Positions 1 through 12,331 of a stretch of 64,000 nucleotides of DNA are shown here, in pieces. The DNA is from Fusarium oxysporum f. sp. lycopersici 4287 (Eukaryota; Ascomycota; Sordariomycetes; Hypocreales; Nectriaceae). The stretch is taken from assembly GCF_000149955.1 (NCBI RefSeq), contig NC_030995.1, positions 558,001 to 622,000 of the forward strand, given 5' to 3'. Positions within the stretch are counted from its first letter, which is position 1, and every line of letters begins with the position of its first letter. The notes under the pieces are model-generated. The model ran no database searches. It saw nothing but the letters and a program-made list of their open reading frames with translations, and was not told the DNA's origin. The position numbers and the translations under genes were made by a program.

Positions 1-718
1 CTTCCGGACTCGAACTGGCAGAATGTCACAACTTGACAGCTCACATACTTGGCAGAGCCGTGGACAAGAGGTTATATTAAGATATTTCATGGGGGTTGAG
101 GGAGTTTTTTACCCAACGCGGTTGGCGCGTCGATAGACCCTCATGCCTCGTCCCTCCCCCTGGTTAAACTTTTACCGGCCCAACGGATGGGTGTGTCCGT
201 GTCTTGTTTCATTGGCAAATCACCCCATGCCAATTGGACAGTTGAGGCTTGGGACTGACCGAGTTTTACGTGCTCGTTCTTCGTTTAACCCAACCATTGC
301 TCGTTGCTAACCTTGTTCAAGCCACGAGCACATGTTTGATGGCTGAGACATGAATGACTGGGCTAACAATAACGTCTGCGGGCCTTGAATCATGTCCAGG
401 TTTACGCTTGAGCTTTTAGCGGTTACATCCTTGAAGCATCAATTTTAGGTCCGTTCGCATGCCCCCATGCAGGGGGGGGAAGCTGATGACGATTGACTGA
501 ACAGGTTATTCGTATTAATGAATGAAAGAGCGGCCACACAAAAGATGACGCGCCAGATCGACACGGGGAGCCATCCATATTAACGTAGCACCCAACCTCT
601 TTGTCTTTCTTCTTCTTCCCTTTCGCCAAGAGCTGCCAACTGTTCACGATGCACCCGTACCAACTTCAATCTACCTTTCCTTAATGACCGTCGTACGTCC
701 GTCGGAACCGCCGAAACC
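1..718. other. Upstream region without a recognisable gene
   Basis: I see no convincing coding frame here. The stretch next to 719 is pyrimidine-rich and is presumably the promoter and 5' leader of the DUF7703-type gene. Confidence 0.4.
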
Positions 719-1730
719 ATGGCCGCTGAGTCTGGGGAGACAGGCCAGACGGGGCCAATTGTCGCGTCGTTGCTGGTCAACATGGTCATCGCGGGCCTCT
801 TCGCCATAGCTTGCTACAACTGTCTCGAGATCATCATCTCGCTACTGAATCGCTTCAAACGGCACGATGGTCTTTATTTCTGGAGCATGGTGGTAGCGAC
901 CCTTGGGATATTACTGCACAGTATCGTGGTCATATTGAGGTACTACAGCTTGGGGCCCAACTTTTTGCTCTGCGTTTTGACGTGCGTGGGCTGGTATGGT
1001 ATGGTCACCGGTCAATCTGTCGTGCTGTATTCTCGACTACATCTCATCGTTGAGGATAAGTCGAAGACGCGATGGGTTTTATACATGATCATCATCAACT
1101 TCTTCATACTACATGTTCCGACGACAGTCCTCTTCCTCGGAAGCAACACCAAACACTCGGCCCACTTCATCGGAGCCTTCAACGTCTACGAGCGCATTCA
1201 ACTGGCCGGCTTCTGCATCCAAGAAACAATCATCTCAGGCCTATACATCTGGGAACGTCGCGGGGCCTCAAACCGATCTTCGCCGTGGGCAAGAAATGGA
1301 GCGCAAGATCATGCGATACCTCATCATCGTCAACATCCTCGTCATCCTCCTCGACATCAGCCTCATCCTCACGCAGTACATGAGCCACTTCAACATCCAA
1401 ACAACCTACAAGCCCGTCGTGTACAGCATAAAACTAAAGATGGAGTTCGTGGTGCTGAATAAATTGTTGCTACTCGTCCAGCACAGCGACTGCAATTGCA
1501 TGCACGTAGTCGGCGAACCCGAAACCCCACCGCCAGACCCTTCACACATCGAATGTCAATCCATCGAACGAAATTCCTCTACACGAACAGGAAGCGACGT
1601 TCCCATTCAAATGAACGTCGCTCCAATTCAGATGAACCACGTACAACAATACGATACCAACGCATCGTCGCAGTCGGGAGGCCGTCACCAAAAGGCCAAC
1701 CCTCTACACTTTCTCGACTACTGTAAGTAA
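719..1730 (+). pseudogene. DUF7703-type fungal integral membrane protein, frame broken twice
   Basis: A multi-pass membrane protein of unknown function of the fungal DUF7703 type. From the ATG at 719 the frame gives hydrophobic segments and the family-like strings FKRHDGLYFWSMVVAT and QETIISGLYIWE. After IWE (about 1254) the matching protein continues in a different frame as TSRGLKPIFAVGKKW (about 1256-1298), and then in a third frame as ERKIMRYLIIVNILVILLDI to the C-terminus near 1722. Both switches need one extra base: GAACG reads through if it were GAAACG, and AAATGGAGC if it were AAATGGGAGC. A GTAAGT donor at 1723 and an acceptor at 1769 suggest a last intron just before or at the stop. 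The two breaks could be true inactivation or collapsed homopolymers in the assembly. The sequence cannot decide. The family call is from recall and is fairly secure. Confidence 0.7.
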
Positions 1731-2300
1731 CCCTCCCTTATCTCGCCCTTCAATTCTAACGCATCGCAGAACAATTACTCACACGCCACATAGACAGCTC
1801 ATAACTACAACGCCTCCGTAAGCTCTTCAAACAGCCACTGAAGCACGACCCTCACCGCTGCTATGAGTTCCCCAACTGCAAATGCCGAAGCCATCACCCG
1901 ACACTGAGGCTTCCGTAAGCTAATAGCGCCACAAAGCCACCTCGGCAATAAATAACTTTAGCCGCGTCGTTTCACTCATCTCGCCATTCGTCATACGGCG
2001 CTTGAGTTGGGGTTGACATTGCGTCTTCTGACACAACTCGGTGACGACTTGGCTACGTACAATATGGTTTCGGGACCAACCATTTTATTTACGAGGATGA
2101 CGCCCCCCTAGAAAGAGGCGCAGAGCGACCTCGAATTGAACAGAATTGTCTCATTTGCAATACAGCGTATCATTGGGAGGAGTTCAGGATTAAGGACAGT
2201 TCATTTACCAGGGGCAAACACGGGACCCGACCAGCAACATTGATACCCATTGATTCTCATATATCATCTATGATCTTAATATAGAAATCCCATGACCAAA
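1731..2300. other. 3' flank, no gene seen
   Basis: This stretch contains the probable last intron and stop of the DUF7703-type gene (acceptor at 1769 or 1793), then non-coding sequence up to the convergent F-box gene. No further coding frame is supported. Confidence 0.4.
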
Positions 2301-3988
2301 TTACTCGAAATTTTCCATTCTCGTTTTTATCCTGGCTGTGTCCTTCCAACGAAGGACGAACTTGTGATCATGCTCATGCGCTACGCGACGCCAAATTCGA
2401 AGCATGTCTTCCATCGGCAGCTGCAGCTTCTTCCCAACAATTCTCATGCAAGGCTCAACTTTGGCGCTGTTGTAAGAGGCCCTGTAGCCCCCGATCACAC
2501 CGACATTGATAACCATTCGTTGTAGCCGGGGCATGTGAGAAGCTGCCTGTCCTGCCGCGCAGAGTAGTTCATGTGCATAGTCTGGATCAATTGGACCTCT
2601 GAATTCATTGACGACGAAACTTGAGAAATAACCTCGCGACCGCCCACTCGGTGCACCCCATCGTTTGGTTTTGAAAATGTCAGTGTTCGGATCGTCCTTA
2701 TAGGGTACCGCGAGCCACTTTCCAGCGGGGGTTATCGCAAGAAACCCGATCTCATAGTATTCGAGTTTCGACCAGCCGAGACAGCCAGACAGAACTTCTT
2801 CTGATGGACCCATTATAGTCAGTTCGAAACTTCCCTTCGCCGAGAATCGCGTTGTGTTCTCGCGCTGCGAGAAGTTGAAGAGCGCTTGGCTAAGGTTATC
2901 GTAGTTTTCTTCTGAATCTAGTATACTCGTGGGTATGTGCGAGTGATCCCGTGATATACCTCGTGAATAATGAAAATCGAAGTCGTAGATGCTCTGTGGC
3001 AAGATAGACAGTGAACTTGCGAGCTCTACAGAACTGTCAGCGATTCAGGTGTGTAGCCCATGGAGACCTTACTATTTCTCAGCTCATTTCTTAGACCTTG
3101 ATCTTTCAACTCTCTATCACTAAGATGAAGTTTGAGTTTCTTCAGACACGGCATCTTGCTTCCAATGATGCATGCCGTGTGAGGTTCGAAGCACAAACTC
3201 CACGAGACGAGTTCAAAACTGCATGAAGCTATGGACGGCAATTCTGGTAGCTCCTCACCGTCGTGGTTCATACTGAGATAGACGGTTGTAAGCCAAGGGC
3301 CTTCTAGGGTATTTGCTTCCATCTCTTCAGGGCCGGAAATGCGGCTTAGTCCGTATTCCCGAGGGACTGGGAAGCCGAGCCGTATATCGATGTATGGTTG
3401 GTGATTCTCGTGGACAGGAGCCAATTTGAGGGTGTTGAAGAGAATTCTTATGATCTTGGCGAATACTCTATCGTAGCCTCTGTCTCTTGGATGGGGGAAG
3501 TCGATTACGCTAGTAATATAGTCACCGTCGCCATCAACGTCGTCTTCTTCAACTCCTTCGACCTCATCCTCGGATGAGACATCTCCGGTATCACCTCTGG
3601 CTCTGAAAAGGTCCTTTCTTATATCTAGTTCTGGGGAGAATACAATGGGAGTATCCCACGGTCGCGGAAGCGGAAAGGCGATGAGAACTGCGATAAAGCG
3701 AACATACCCCAGCCGTCGATGAGTGAGATACCCGTGCTGTGCCGCCTCAACCAGCCTCTTCGGCGAGATGACAAGGGTATGAAAAGTGAACGGTTCAAAA
3801 GCGAGCTGCCAATTGTGTGAAACGGCGGCGAATGGAGCAAGGGAATTATCTCGTGATAACGTTCGGGGAATTTTCAACGTGTCATCAGAGTCCCAGACAT
3901 CGAAGACTGTGTTGATGTCAATTTGTGGTCCAGACGCAGCAGCTTCCGCTGCGATCATGGAGAGGAGTTCAGTTGAGAGGCGATCCAT
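2301..3988 (-). CDS. F-box domain protein
   Basis: Two exons, 3988-3073 and 3025-2301, joined across a 47-bp intron (donor GTAAGG at 3072, acceptor TAG ending at 3026). They give an intact 546-residue protein. The N-terminus MDRLSTELLSMIAAEAAA is an F-box start, expected to bind Skp1 in an SCF ubiquitin ligase. The remainder, with acidic linker DVSSEDEVEGVEEDDVDGDG near residues 135-155 and the later string AASHMPRLQRM, resembles the long F-box proteins that are expanded in Fusarium. No substrate can be named. The frame closes exactly over the splice and no damage is visible. Confidence 0.8.
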
Positions 3989-4725
3989 TTTGAGTTTGGG
4001 AATCGCTGGCGGTTAGTCTAGGTTCCTGATGATATCGATACGTAAGTGGGCTCGTATGGGAATGGGGTTTCACGTGATGGATTGACGTCACGGGTTTCAA
4101 GGTCGACGAAGACATGTCAGGTCAGCAAGACAAAGCTCATCTCACGGGGAGAGTTTAAAAGGCAATTAATAATGCTTTCATATTCACAGATCCTCGAGCG
4201 TTAGAAATACACGATTGCTCAGAGTGAAAGTTGTTTGTGAATATTTATTGCCGTGTTCGACTGTGAACAAATGATACAGGAAGGGTCATCAAGTCATCAT
4301 CAGTGACTTGGGCACAAATATCTGGTCTATTTATGAAAGAATGATAAGCTCTCCACCATCTCAAGTGTGGAATGGGCTTTCAAGTCCATTGCGGCAAACA
4401 AGTGCCTTGTAACAGCTCGTTGGGGATTTTCATTCATAAGCAGTATGCCAAGGCACCATGATTGCTTTGACTTTCCACTGAGCCTTGTCAGGACGCTTCT
4501 GATAAATAAGTGAGAATACACCAGCTGTATCCATTTATAAGACCTAACATGACAATTCTGACTGTTCTTGCTGGAAGAAAGACATTCTGTATCAATATGT
4601 GCGAAGTTTGGTATCTATCATTATACTTCATATCATACATTGCCAAGTCGCTATACCAGCCTGAAGAGGCTTCCTTCATTCTCCAATAGAAAAGAATACT
4701 TCAATCCAGCTTCCCCCAAGATCCC
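3989..4725. other. Intergenic region between two minus-strand genes
   Basis: It holds the promoter side of the F-box gene (from 3989) and the 3' flank of the rhodopsin-type gene. Short open frames at 4327-4679 have no family resemblance and I do not call them. Confidence 0.4.
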
Positions 4726-6112
4726 CTACTCATAGTATATTCTTGTCTCATTCTTGACTTGAATGCCCTGTACACTTGTATTGTGTGCGTGGCTGTTAGG
4801 TCTCTCATCGGCGCAACTAGTGATGACAGTGTTGTGATTGGCGACACGCTCTGGGTAGCCATGAAAGTTCATATCATCAGACGATCCGTTTTCAAGCTCG
4901 GCAAGCTGTCGCTGCGAACTATTGTCGTCGATTTCTTTTGTTCGAGTAACGTTGGTAAGCTTGATACCCCGGCTGCTAGTCAAGCCGCTGATAGGATTGG
5001 GACCAGTTGAGTTGGACTTCGATGAAAGTATCGAGCTCGAGATGACCTTGCGGAAGATAGGTCGGATGATAGGGAGACAAGCTGTCAAGGTTAGCATCAA
5101 GGTCAGTGGTCATGTTATGCTACTTACAAGAGATGATTGCGAGGTAGGCTTCTGTGCCTGCCCAGATAATGACTCCCCTAATATCCCTCGCCATTTCAGT
5201 CGTCTTGGGATTGAGGTTGATTGCTTCGATAAGCACAATGATCGAAGCTATACAAACGCTATAAGGGAGACCAAGTTAGCTTCCTACTAACACAAGGCAA
5301 CCAGAGATGATGAGGTCAAGATGACCAAGACTTACAAGATACCAAACATGAACAAAGCGACGACAGCGACCTTCTGTCCCGGGCGAAGCTTGAGGCTCTT
5401 GACCTGAAATACAGGCAACGACAACACAGCAATCTCGAGCATAAGATGTACCAGCGTCGTACCAAACATGAACTTGGCAGGGTCGATGTTGCATACGGCG
5501 TTCTTGATGTTGTGGTTCCAGTAGGCTTCGACTGGTATGCAGTGGAAGATGGTCATGAAAGTTCGGATGGTGAGCCAGATCACAGTGCATCCCTGAAGGA
5601 TACGGATTCCCATTCGGATGTTTGAGACACTGAATAGGCGCCAGTAGAAACCAAGGATAGCAAGCTTGGAAAAGCCAAGGGACATTGCGTATGTGAACTC
5701 GGCAATAAATAGACCGAATCGAGCGTACTCCTCAACTCTCTCGGCTGGTAGAGGAACGTCCGCCTTCACATGACCAAGACCCATTTTCACGGCCCCTGGA
5801 GAGAGATTAGCAAGATGTGACTTGACAAGATCGATGAGTCTGAAGATGGTCATATACGTACAGTAAATCGTGAAGCCAAAGTAGAGAGAGGCAGAGGTCT
5901 TGGGAGAGAAAGATCAGTAAGTGGATACCAACAGAGGGATAAGTACAACTCACCCAGGAGAGCATCGCGAAAAAGTCATCCCACCACAATGCGACGTGTG
6001 TAAGCCTTCGAGATATCAGACGACAGACCAAGAGAGCTGTGGCGACAGAATAAGTGATGATCTGAGAGCTCATCACCCCAGCATCGGGTGTGTAGTGTGT
6101 TGCGGTAGCCAT
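4726..6112 (-). CDS. Rhodopsin-type fungal integral membrane protein (PTH11-like, no CFEM)
   Basis: Five exons (6112-5954, 5898-5862, 5795-5336, 5258-5128, 5081-4726) give a closed 380-residue frame. It is a seven-helix protein of the fungal rhodopsin-domain family, often described as PTH11-like receptors. Family marks are ALWWDDFFAMLSW after the first helices, FSKLAILGFYWRLF in the middle, and FHCIPVEAYWN before the sixth helix. There is no cysteine-rich CFEM domain in front. The tail from about residue 265 is polar, serine- and asparagine-rich, and presumably cytoplasmic. Ligand and partner are unknown. All introns have GT-AG borders, and the phases at each junction match. It lies on the minus strand upstream of the F-box gene with about 740 bp between them, so nothing suggests joint regulation. 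Confidence 0.85.
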
Positions 6113-7982
6113 TGTCGGCGAGTGAATGGAAAAAAAGAGTGGCAGAAGAAGATAAAGCAGAGGGATACTAAGACATATGATGTATCAGTACCGATGGGTC
6201 TGCCCAATTACCCGGTCGCTGGTAAATGGAGAAAGAGATAAACGAAAAAGAAAAAGTCCCGCAGGGCTGATATCTATAAGAATAAAATGGGAAGACAATC
6301 AAGGCACGAGATGTAATGAGGAAGAAGCTAAGAAATAGGATCTACAGCACTACAAAGACGAAGAAACAGGGGAAAAGGCATTACTACTCATTTTCTCGAA
6401 CTGTCAGTGCACTAACTCAAGACCAACAGCAGAAAGACGGGCTAAAAACAGACGACGTCGTATTTAGACTGTAGATCTCACAGACCGTCTCCGGGGAACC
6501 TTGTCGATCGACATTGTGCCCAGGTAGGATGATATCCTTCCGGCACCTCTCATTCGTCACATGCCCATTCCTGACGTCGTAACAAGTCCTGTGTCATATT
6601 CTGACTCCTCAGTGTAGGGGCTTCACCCTGGAAGAGAAGAGAAGGAAAAACACAAACAGGGGGGATCCTCCGGATAAAGTTTGCTGTGGATTTGATGAGC
6701 CGTTAGGGGAGAATCTTGGCATATTGATCTGCTGGGAATCTCTTCAGCTGGGAATATCCGATAGAATGCTGACTTCCCGTACGCCACTGATGAAATCTCA
6801 GACACTCTTCTGATGGGGGGTTTTGGCTTGGGCGGCACTTAGGAAGCATGCAGCCTTAACTGAAACGAGACGAGTAATCAGTTCGTACGCCAGGGAAAAT
6901 GCCGAAAGTTTAAATTGCTGTACGTAAACAGCTGTCGAGTAATGCTAGCGCCGTCTTGGCATATCGAACCCCTAACGGCATATGAAAGAGGGTCCGAGTC
7001 ATAATCGACGCGGGGGTTACCTTGGCTATGCTTGGCAATTATTGATGACCGAAGCTACAGCTCGATTAGGATGACTTTAGGCTTCTTTGTGAAACAGCCA
7101 TTACCGGTTCGATCGCATGGGCTATCAAGATATCGGTAATCACTTCGTTGGTGTTGGTCAATCTCGAGTTCTTAGCTCGTTGTGTAGAAGATCTCTCAGT
7201 GAGGTGGAGATAGCCTAGGGGGAGCAAGAAAGCTTCCGACTTCTATGCTAAATGACAAAAGACTTTGATGAATTTTGGATAAACTTAGGTAGATTGGATA
7301 TGGATATAGTAGACCTTTAGACTAACAATTTTGGCACCTTGATTTACCGTCGACGTTTCTTGCTCCCTGAGGAGCCTTTAAATCGGGCTGAAAGGGGAAA
7401 ATGCCCGAAAGAGATACAAGGAGCATTCAATAGGAGTATTCAAGTTCTATTTCATCTGGAAAGACGTTCTCAGTTCAAAATGTAGGCCTTGAACTTTGGG
7501 CATGCCCAGTGAGTTAATAAACGCGTATAGCATCCAGCTAAGACCCTTGAGAAGGCCTTACTCTTGATCTAGCTCGCCATTTCACCTCTACAATGAGGCA
7601 TTGGGCCACTGCTACAATTGGGCGGCAATTCGCTGCCTTATTTTCCAGCCCACAACCCATGTCGTTGGGATGTCACTGCCGGGGAGGCTAGGAAAGCTTG
7701 ACGCCACAATTACTAAATGAAGATGGGGACTGAGTCGTGTGAATAATGAAAACAGGTTGCCGGCCGGCGTAATGAAGATCCAGGATTTAACTTTCTTCAT
7801 TTGTAAATATGGTAAAAGATCGACATAGTAATAGAGTACTTATGCTAGCTGAGGGTTCTAATGCAGTTCGTTGCAGAACCAACGCTCGCCGAGAACAAAT
7901 TGGACCCTGATATGCCTATGGGAGATACAAGAATGTCATATTGGTATCTGCTAGGCTGAATGATGACTCGGACATTAGATTG
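6113..7982. other. Long non-coding stretch
   Basis: The part nearest 6113 is the promoter of the rhodopsin-type gene. Beyond about 6.6 kb there is no coding frame with family resemblance, no tRNA and no clear repeat. Short frames at 6623-6838 and 7612-7800 look like chance. Confidence 0.4.
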
Positions 7983-8834
7983 TCACGAGGATAGATGATC
8001 GACAGGGCTCAGACATGGTAGCATTCGTTGAGCATTCGAAGCTGTTGGCTGTGTTGGCTCTGTGCAACAAGAGACGCTACAGTATCTACCCGTCAAGGGG
8101 CCGAAAGGGGTTCCTGTAACCCTGTGTTTCATCTCAGCCTCAAAGTCCCGAAGTGTAACCCTCACGATTCTTACATTCTCGAAGCCTCTGGATGATGATG
8201 CCCCTAGCAGGCCGCCAAAAGACCTCCATAGGCTCATTAGGCCGTGGTCTTTTGAGACTCACTTCAACAGCATTAATGTCTGTGCTGTTACTGCTTTTTG
8301 GATAATTCTTGTTCTCGAACCCAACGAATTCGCGGTCGTTTACCCTTGTAAAAACTCAATATCTCAAGCGAAGTCTCATTTTCGAACAGCGCCTAGGAGA
8401 TCATTTTGCCAAGAAAGTGCCAGAAAGGGAAGGGATAACCGTAGTCATGCTGAACGCCAATCTGAGAAAATACTTGTCGTTGCCGAGCGTCTGATACTCT
8501 TTTCAGCCGACCAGTTGCACGATTCTTCTCTGTGTACTGACAAAAGGACTCACTGCAATACCACATGTGTCACGCAATCGGATTCGAAACTGTCGATGTA
8601 ACGTTCCTCGCCTAAAAGTTCAACCTTTGGAATTTTCCATGACACAACAGCGTCACGGTATGGGACTTGGCCGTTGACGAGTTCGAGGTGAGGGGTAGTT
8701 AGGGATTCAGGACCTGACTCGACAACGGTTGAATTCGAGGCCATTCTCTGAGCTTCGGTAGGAACACAAATACTAAGGGGTTGTTGTACAAAGATTTCGT
8801 ATTCTGCCCCGAGCTTCTTTGGATTTTCAAACAT
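7983..8834 (-). pseudogene. Unidentified, probably decayed gene
   Basis: On the minus strand an ATG at 8834 opens a 94-codon frame (start MFENPKKLGAEYEIFVQQP) that runs into a possible GTGAGT donor. Coding-like pieces continue in different frames: YQTLGNDKYFLRLAFSMTTV, then SLKRPRPNEPMEVFWRPARG near 8.25 kb, then VTLRDFEAEMKHRVTGTPFG near 8.12 kb. They look like one ancestral protein broken by indels or unsplit introns. I do not recognise the family. It may simply be a set of chance frames, so confidence is low. Confidence 0.25.
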
Positions 8835-9064
8835 GTTACGGTGCGGGGGAATTCGGTGGCTTTTGAAGTTTTGTCAAACTACTTGACTGCATACAGGGCG
8901 GCAAACACGGCCTGCCTATTGGCTGGCTTGACATCGCCATAGCATACTGAAAGTTGAAGTTCACAACTTATAAACTAGTATTTGAACTCTCACTAAGAAT
9001 ATGGACATCTTCGAGAGCACAGCATCATACTCCCCTGGTTTGACTTTCTCTTGACAGAATCAAT

Positions 9065-11044
9065 ATGGGAGACCTCAACTCGTCGACTTTCACCCAGCCA
9101 TGGAATGTTTCTATCGTTAATTACAATGAAACAGATCATCTGTGGTCAAAGTTTGCTCCACCTTGGGTTGGCACTCCCAATGTCAGGGGCACGTTCGATA
9201 TTCTTGAAAGTTGCATCTTTACCCTCATCGCCTGCGTCTTCACAGCCCTTCATCTCGACGTAATTCCTAACCCTACATGGCAACGGCTTCTGTTAGAGAA
9301 GATAAAATGGGTCCTGTTGACTATTGTGGTCCCGGAAATCTCCTTGTTAACCGCGAGTAATCAGATTGGCTGTGCCTGGGCTCTCAAGTCAAAACTTAAA
9401 AAGATCCAGAAGCAACAGAAGTCGTCGATATCAAGTCCCGAAGCTGATGTAAGTAACCTCATGCGGTGCATCTGAACACTTGGTAACAGATGCTAGTTCG
9501 AGATTAACTTGAAGTATGCCTACTTTATTGTAATGGGAGGACTTCGTTTCGACGTCAACGACATCTTGTCCATTCCGGATCTCGACTTTTCAGCTGAGAA
9601 GCTTTTCAAAGACCCCGAACCCCAAAATGGCCGGAAACCCGTGCGTAAAGCGTCCGCGCAGGCCCGCCTGCTATAGTTGCACTCGCCAACAAGGGCCATT
9701 GGATTAAGGTCCTAGAGAAAGACATTGACGACAAGAGTAAGGCTGGTATATTTCAGAAAACCCTTGTTCTTATTCAAGTACTCTGGATGATTATGCAATG
9801 TGTTTGTCGGTTTGCATTCGGACTCCCACTTACACTACTGGAAATCCATACCATGTTGCATGTTATTTTTGCTATTATCCAATATTGTTATTGGATTAAG
9901 GTTTGTGTATCCCCCAAAATCTCATTGCACCTAGCTGACAAACGTATAGAAACCTTTGGATGTTCAGGAACCAATTGTTGTTCAACCACATGGTTTCGAA
10001 GCCGAACTGGCCATTATGTTACAGAAGCAGTTCTATAGCAGGATGTCATACAGTCTAGCACTCTTCCCTTCACGGCAAACACCAGAACAGCCACCTCCAC
10101 GAGGACCTTTGGGTAGCCAAATGAGATGGATCGATCAGGCGGCGTCGGCAGAAATGAAAGTTGGCGATGTTCTCCCGTCCGGGCTTGCTCTATACAGGTC
10201 AGATGTCCTTGATGCCTTATTTCCTCTCGAACACATATGGGGTGGCCAGACACTGGTGAAACACAAGATCGGTTCAAGACCTAAATACGCCAAGCACTCT
10301 TTCCTACTCACAACTAAGTTCCTTCGGCGATGGGATATTATTCTGTCCAAATACCCTGATGAACAGCGGGAGAACCTGGCTGAAACGTCGATGAGGATTC
10401 GACAACACAGATGTGACGAAGACGGTATACTGGATGTTCCGGAGAGAGAAAAACGGATCCTTCTCCTTGTGCGGCTGGATGAATTCAGACAAGAGCTGCA
10501 GTTGAACTGCGAAAGGTATTTCTGGGAGGGTAGAAGCTTCTTCTCCCTAGATCTTGCTCCGCATTTTGAAACGCAAGGCTCTCTTTCGAAATATCGTCCC
10601 ATGTGGAAGTTCTGGAGGTACGATAAGATAACACTCATCGCTGCCGGCCTATCCATGTGCTATGGTGGTATTCACCTTATACCTACGTTCTTGTTAACCT
10701 TCCCTTCGTACACAGAGACATTATTGTGGGAGCTCAGCTGTTTGATTATCGTAGGCGCGTTGCCTCTTTATGTTATCATATCAGGCTTGATCTGGCTGAG
10801 CATTTGGTGTTTATTTCTCACCAAGTCTAATGTTCTCGTCTTTCCACAAAGGACACCGGAATCTCTCAAGAGATTCATCAGAACATTCGCCAAGTACTAT
10901 TGTATATACTTGCTATCTGTTTTGGGTACCGCATATGTTCTGTCAAGGGCCTTCATTGTCGCTGAGATTTTTGCAAGCTTGCGACATTGTCCCGTTGGAG
11001 TTTTTATCACCTTTCAGTGGTTGCAGCTGTTTCCTCATTTTTAG
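9065..11044 (+). pseudogene. Multi-pass fungal membrane protein with one frame break
   Basis: Exons 9065-9448, 9497-9900 and 9950-11044 are joined by short GT-AG introns (48 and 49 bp). The product is a membrane protein of about 625 residues, of a family abundant in fungi but without a known function. Marks are RGTFDILESC in the first helix, the block PLTLLEIHTMLHVIFAIIQY with KKPLDVQEP after the second intron, and a C-terminus of the form VGVFITFQWLQLFPHF. In exon 2 the upstream frame (YAYFIVMGGLRFDVNDIL) hits TAG at about 9674. The family-like continuation AIVALANKGHWIKVLEKDI lies one frame over. A single extra base near 9661 (GG to GGG) would rejoin them. All the rest is open, so this is either a young pseudogene or an assembly error. 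Confidence 0.65.
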
Positions 11045-12331
11045 CCATATTCTTGAATATTGTTGCCTTTCTCTTATTAGACATTTTATTAGTGCTATCT
11101 TTAAGAAGCTTGGCTGCTCGAAAGCTTTGTAACCAACAGTGGCGGCCCTCAGTGACACCGTTAAGGCAACGATTCAGAAAAGCAAATAGTTCTTCTGGGA
11201 AGACCTAACATCCGATAGGCCTGCCATCGTACAAAAGCTTGGAGTGGTGTGTTTGCAAGGCGTCACGAATATCAAGGAAGCCGACAAGCTCAGGATGAGC
11301 CTCAGTGTAAAACAGACCCAACGCGCCGCCCTAGCATTCGCTAAATACCACGCGACGTTGGAATGTATCGAGACGCGCTCGATCTTCTAAGTATCGTCGG
11401 AGTGCTGTGTCGCGTTCCGTCGCAGTTCATTTCTTGGGACTAAGTTCCCCACGCCTCGTTGGTCTAGGAGGACAACACAATGAAAGGCTGGATTGAAGAA
11501 CTTCTTCTTCCTCTTGGGGGTTGTAGGACCAACAGGACCATCTTGGAGGTGAGATGGATGAGACAAGCATGCATGTTGATCTGACCCCGACAATGGCTTC
11601 ATGCCAGCAAGACTCTCTTCATTTCTTTACTATTCGATGTGAATATTATGGATGTCATCGGCCTTTGGGTGCTCTTTGTCGAGTACCACGTTGTGGATTA
11701 TGAGTGTCGCGAATCAGTGAGAAATGGAACATTCGATACCGACCAAACAGCCTTCTTACCCACTGAGACGCAAGGTGATCGTTTTAGTTCATTCGATTTC
11801 CTTTGTGTCATCCTTCTCATTAATAAAGTACTAAACAATCTCCCATTTTGTAAGAGTGCCAATACGATCAAGATTCAAGGCGATTGCGTGGTATTTCTTA
11901 GCGGCCATGGCCCACTGTAACATGCTGAGCAGGCACAACAATTACAGAGCAACAGCCATGAACATCGCTAGAAAATGGTGAACCGTACCCAAATTCTAGG
12001 CATATCATCCACTGAAGGAAATGGCATTATAATAAGTAGCTTACACAAAAACTACTTCCATCACAGAGTCTTTTTTTTTTTTTTTTTTTTTTTTTTATTA
12101 TTATCTCTCTGAGTCTTTACGTTCTTCGATTAATGCTCAATGACCTGATCTAAATTATTATTTTCTTCATACCTTGCTCTTCTTCCTCTCAAACTCCCCA
12201 AATGAGCTTAGGCAGATCAATCTGCCATGACCATTTCGGACCTGCACAGTCCAAGTGTATGACTCTGTACACACACACACCCACGCTGCCATCTTTGTTC
12301 GTGACATCTAACACATCGCAGGAATAATTCA
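11045..12331. other. Intergenic region, no gene supported
   Basis: A 57-codon open stretch ends at about 11390 and small frames occur at 11387-11920, none with family resemblance. The stretch includes a 26-T tract (12071-12096) and a short CA run near 12270. The last 250 bp would be the former promoter of the MFS pseudogene. Confidence 0.35.
12071..12096. repeat. Homopolymer T tract
   Basis: A run of 26 T. A 29-A run lies at 15735-15763, so the two flank a 3.7-kb segment in opposite orientation. They could be tails of old retroelements or plain slippage tracts. Confidence 0.9.

Noticed and set aside
1252..1298. A short intron instead of two indels in the DUF7703-type gene
   Set aside because: The GT-AG stretch would be about 37-45 bp, and its third frame encodes the family-like LKPIFAVGKKW.
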